A stretch of 6,206 bases of DNA from NCBI GenBank assembly GCA_017959485.1, contig JAGDAM010000132.1:1-6206 (forward strand), written 5' to 3'. The notes beneath the pieces were generated by a model. The model had not been told where the DNA came from. It made no database searches and was given only the letters and a program-made list of their open reading frames with translations. The DNA comes from Clostridia bacterium (lineage in GTDB: Bacteria > Bacillota_A > Clostridia > Oscillospirales > CAG-272). The position numbers and the translations under genes are program-made. Shown here piece after piece: positions 4,754 to 6,206 of the stretch (position 1 is its first letter; the number at the start of each line of letters is the position of its first letter).

Positions 4754-6154
4754 ATGAAAAACGCAAAAATGAAAATCGGCTTTCTTCCGCTTTTCATCAA
4801 ACTGTACGACGACTGCGGAGCCGGAGCCAAATCGCGTCCTCGCCTCGAGCCGTTCGCGAAAAAACTTGCCGGAATGCTGGAGGAGCGCGGGTTTGAAACC
4901 GTCGTTTCGCCCTTCTGCCGTGTGAAAGAGGAGTTCGCCGCCGCCGTAAAATGCTTCGAGAAGGCCGGATGCGAGGCGATAGTCACCTGGCACGCCGCCT
5001 ACTCGCCCTCGCTCGAGAGCATCGACGCCCTCGCCGGGACCGAGCTTCCGATAATCGTCCTCGACACCACCGAAACCTATGATTTCGGCCCCTGCCAGGA
5101 TCCGGGCGAGATAAGCTACTGCCACGGCATCCACGGCGTCATGGACATGTGCAGCATGCTCCGCCGCCGCGGAAAGAAGTTCGCGATAGCCGCCGGATAC
5201 GTCGGAGACGAGGTTATCGACCGCGTCGCCGGGTTCGTACACGCAGCCGTCGCCGCCCGCTCGATGAAGGGGATGAAGACCGGCACCGTCGGCGGAAGCT
5301 TCGAAGGTATGGGCGATTTCCTTGTCAGCGACGATGAGATGAAGTCGCGCTTCGGAGTCGAGATAGTCTATCCCGAAAAGGGAGAGCTCGCATCCTACGC
5401 GGAAGACGTGAAGGATGATGAGATTGCGCGCGAGACTGCCGCCGATTCGGCCGCCTTCGACGTGCTCGAACCCTTCGGAGAGGAATCTCACGCGAGGACG
5501 GTCAGATATTCGCTCGCCGTCCGCCGCTGGATCGAAAAGCGCGGACTTTCGGCGTTTACCGTCAATTTCCTCGAGGTCCGTCCCGAAAACAGCCTTAAGA
5601 TCATGCCCTTCATGGAGGCGTGCAAGGAGATGGCCGCCGGCGTCGGTTACGCCGGAGAGGGAGACGTGCTCACCGCGTCGCTCGTCGGCGCGCTTATGAA
5701 CGGCTTTGCAGACACGACCTTCGTCGAGATATTCTGCCCCGACTGGCGCGGAAACACCCTGCTGCTTTCGCATATGGGCGAGTTCAATATCCGTCTGGCT
5801 TCCGGACGTCCCGCGATGAAGGAAATTCCCTTCATCTACGGCGACGCCGACGATCCGATCGTCGCCTACGGCAGATACCGCGGCGGAGAGGGAGTTTTCA
5901 TCAATCTCTACAGGTCCGCCGAGGGATTCAAGGTGCTGCTCTCCGAAACCGAAATGGTCGATATTCCCGATTCCGAGGACAAATTCAAAAACAAGGTCCG
6001 CGGCTGGATGCGTCCGCGCATACCCGTCGCCCGCTTCCTCGAGGAACTCTCGCGCCACGGCGCGACGCACCACAGCGCCTTCGTTTACGGTGCGGACGCC
6101 GCGCAGCTCGGTTTCTTCTGCGACCTTCTCGGACTCGGATACGACGTGATCTGA
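4754..6154 (+). CDS. L-fucose/L-arabinose isomerase-family protein
   Basis: A 466-residue cytoplasmic enzyme expected to interconvert an aldose and a ketose using a divalent metal, typically Mn2+. The N-terminal part (KIGFLPLFIKLYDD at 7-20, SPFCRVKEEF, EAIVTWHAAYSPS at 74-86, PIIVLDTTETYDF) resembles the Rossmann-like N-terminal domains of this superfamily. The later part carries four residues with the order and approximate spacing of the AraA metal ligands: E302 (GEGDV), E325 (FVEIF), H340 (LLLSHMGE) and H439 or H440 (THHSAFVYG). Spacings are about 23, 15 and 100 residues, compared with 27, 17 and 100 for E306, E333, H350 and H450 of E. coli AraA. At 466 residues it is shorter than AraA (about 500) and FucI (about 590), so it belongs to a divergent branch whose substrate I cannot name. 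It follows the kinase by 23 nt and is the natural supplier of ketose to it. No terminator is evident after the TGA. Confidence 0.88.
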   Translation: MKNAKMKIGFLPLFIKLYDDCGAGAKSRPRLEPFAKKLAGMLEERGFETVVSPFCRVKEEFAAAVKCFEKAGCEAIVTWHAAYSPSLESIDALAGTELPIIVLDTTETYDFGPCQDPGEISYCHGIHGVMDMCSMLRRRGKKFAIAAGYVGDEVIDRVAGFVHAAVAARSMKGMKTGTVGGSFEGMGDFLVSDDEMKSRFGVEIVYPEKGELASYAEDVKDDEIARETAADSAAFDVLEPFGEESHARTVRYSLAVRRWIEKRGLSAFTVNFLEVRPENSLKIMPFMEACKEMAAGVGYAGEGDVLTASLVGALMNGFADTTFVEIFCPDWRGNTLLLSHMGEFNIRLASGRPAMKEIPFIYGDADDPIVAYGRYRGGEGVFINLYRSAEGFKVLLSETEMVDIPDSEDKFKNKVRGWMRPRIPVARFLEELSRHGATHHSAFVYGADAAQLGFFCDLLGLGYDVI

Positions 6155-6206
6155 CCGGCTGTTTCCGGACGTATATTTTATTTGAAAGGCTTTGCGGCTG
6201 ATGCCA

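Noticed and set aside
3129..4766. Long open frame of 545 codons on the minus strand opposite the kinase gene
   Set aside because: It is antisense to a well-supported FGGY kinase, is Arg/Gly-rich with no recognisable domain, and arises because G/C-ending codons leave few stops on the opposite strand.
4700..6073. 457-codon minus-strand open frame opposite the isomerase gene
   Set aside because: Same antisense effect; the plus-strand protein has clear family motifs and a good ribosome binding site, the minus frame has neither.
6155..6206. Start of a further gene at ATG 6201, or a terminator after the isomerase
   Set aside because: Only two codons are visible and the AAAGG upstream is about 11 nt away; the CCGG/CCGG pairing near 6155-6173 is too short for a terminator call.
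1..6206. CRISPR arrays, tRNA or rRNA genes, insertion sequences
   Set aside because: No regularly spaced direct repeats, no cloverleaf or rRNA-like segments, and no transposase or terminal inverted repeats were seen.

Overview
The window looks like a carbohydrate-use locus from a moderately GC-rich bacterium, most likely an uncultured gut-type Clostridia/Bacillota lineage. Coding DNA is GC-rich with many codons ending in G or C. Intergenic DNA is AT-rich and carries textbook sigma-A promoters, and most genes have strong GGAGG-type ribosome binding sites. The lipoprotein has a lysine/arginine-rich signal peptide ending in a Cys, typical of low-GC and intermediate-GC Gram-positives. The phylum is an inference, since the window contains no rRNA or marker gene.

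Layout. Positions 1-99 (minus strand) hold the first 33 codons of an unidentified gene, driven by its own consensus promoter at 138-166. Positions 189-1862 (minus strand) encode a 557-residue predicted lipoprotein: an N-terminal alpha/beta domain of the type attached to glycoside hydrolases, followed by a five-bladed-propeller domain resembling GH43/GH32-type glycosidases. Positions 1863-2040 are a divergent control region with back-to-back sigma-A promoters (minus -35/-10 at 1904-1932, plus -35/-10 at 1958-1986). It also has a GC-rich inverted repeat over the minus -35 and a perfect 16-bp palindrome just downstream of the plus-strand start. Positions 2041-6154 (plus strand) form a tight three-gene operon: a Gfo/Idh/MocA-fold NAD(P)-binding protein (408 aa), an FGGY sugar kinase (488 aa, GTG start, 4-nt overlap) and an L-fucose/L-arabinose-isomerase-like enzyme (466 aa, 23-nt gap). 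The last 52 bases show no convincing gene or terminator.

How the genes could work together (inference). The surface lipoprotein would bind or trim a plant or mucosal glycan. A released glycoside or sugar would be processed inside the cell by the Gfo/Idh/MocA protein, isomerised from aldose to ketose by the FucI/AraA-like enzyme, and trapped as a phosphate by the FGGY kinase. No transporter, regulator or aldolase lies in the window, and the sugar cannot be named from sequence alone.

The most interesting point is the Gfo/Idh/MocA protein. It lacks the usual EKP lysine (E101-T-M instead) and carries a Y-x-x-H motif (Y191/H194) and a GHGGGD motif (315-319) reminiscent of the NAD-dependent glycosidases of family GH109. 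It may therefore be a redox-assisted glycosidase, or a related unassigned enzyme, rather than an ordinary sugar dehydrogenase.
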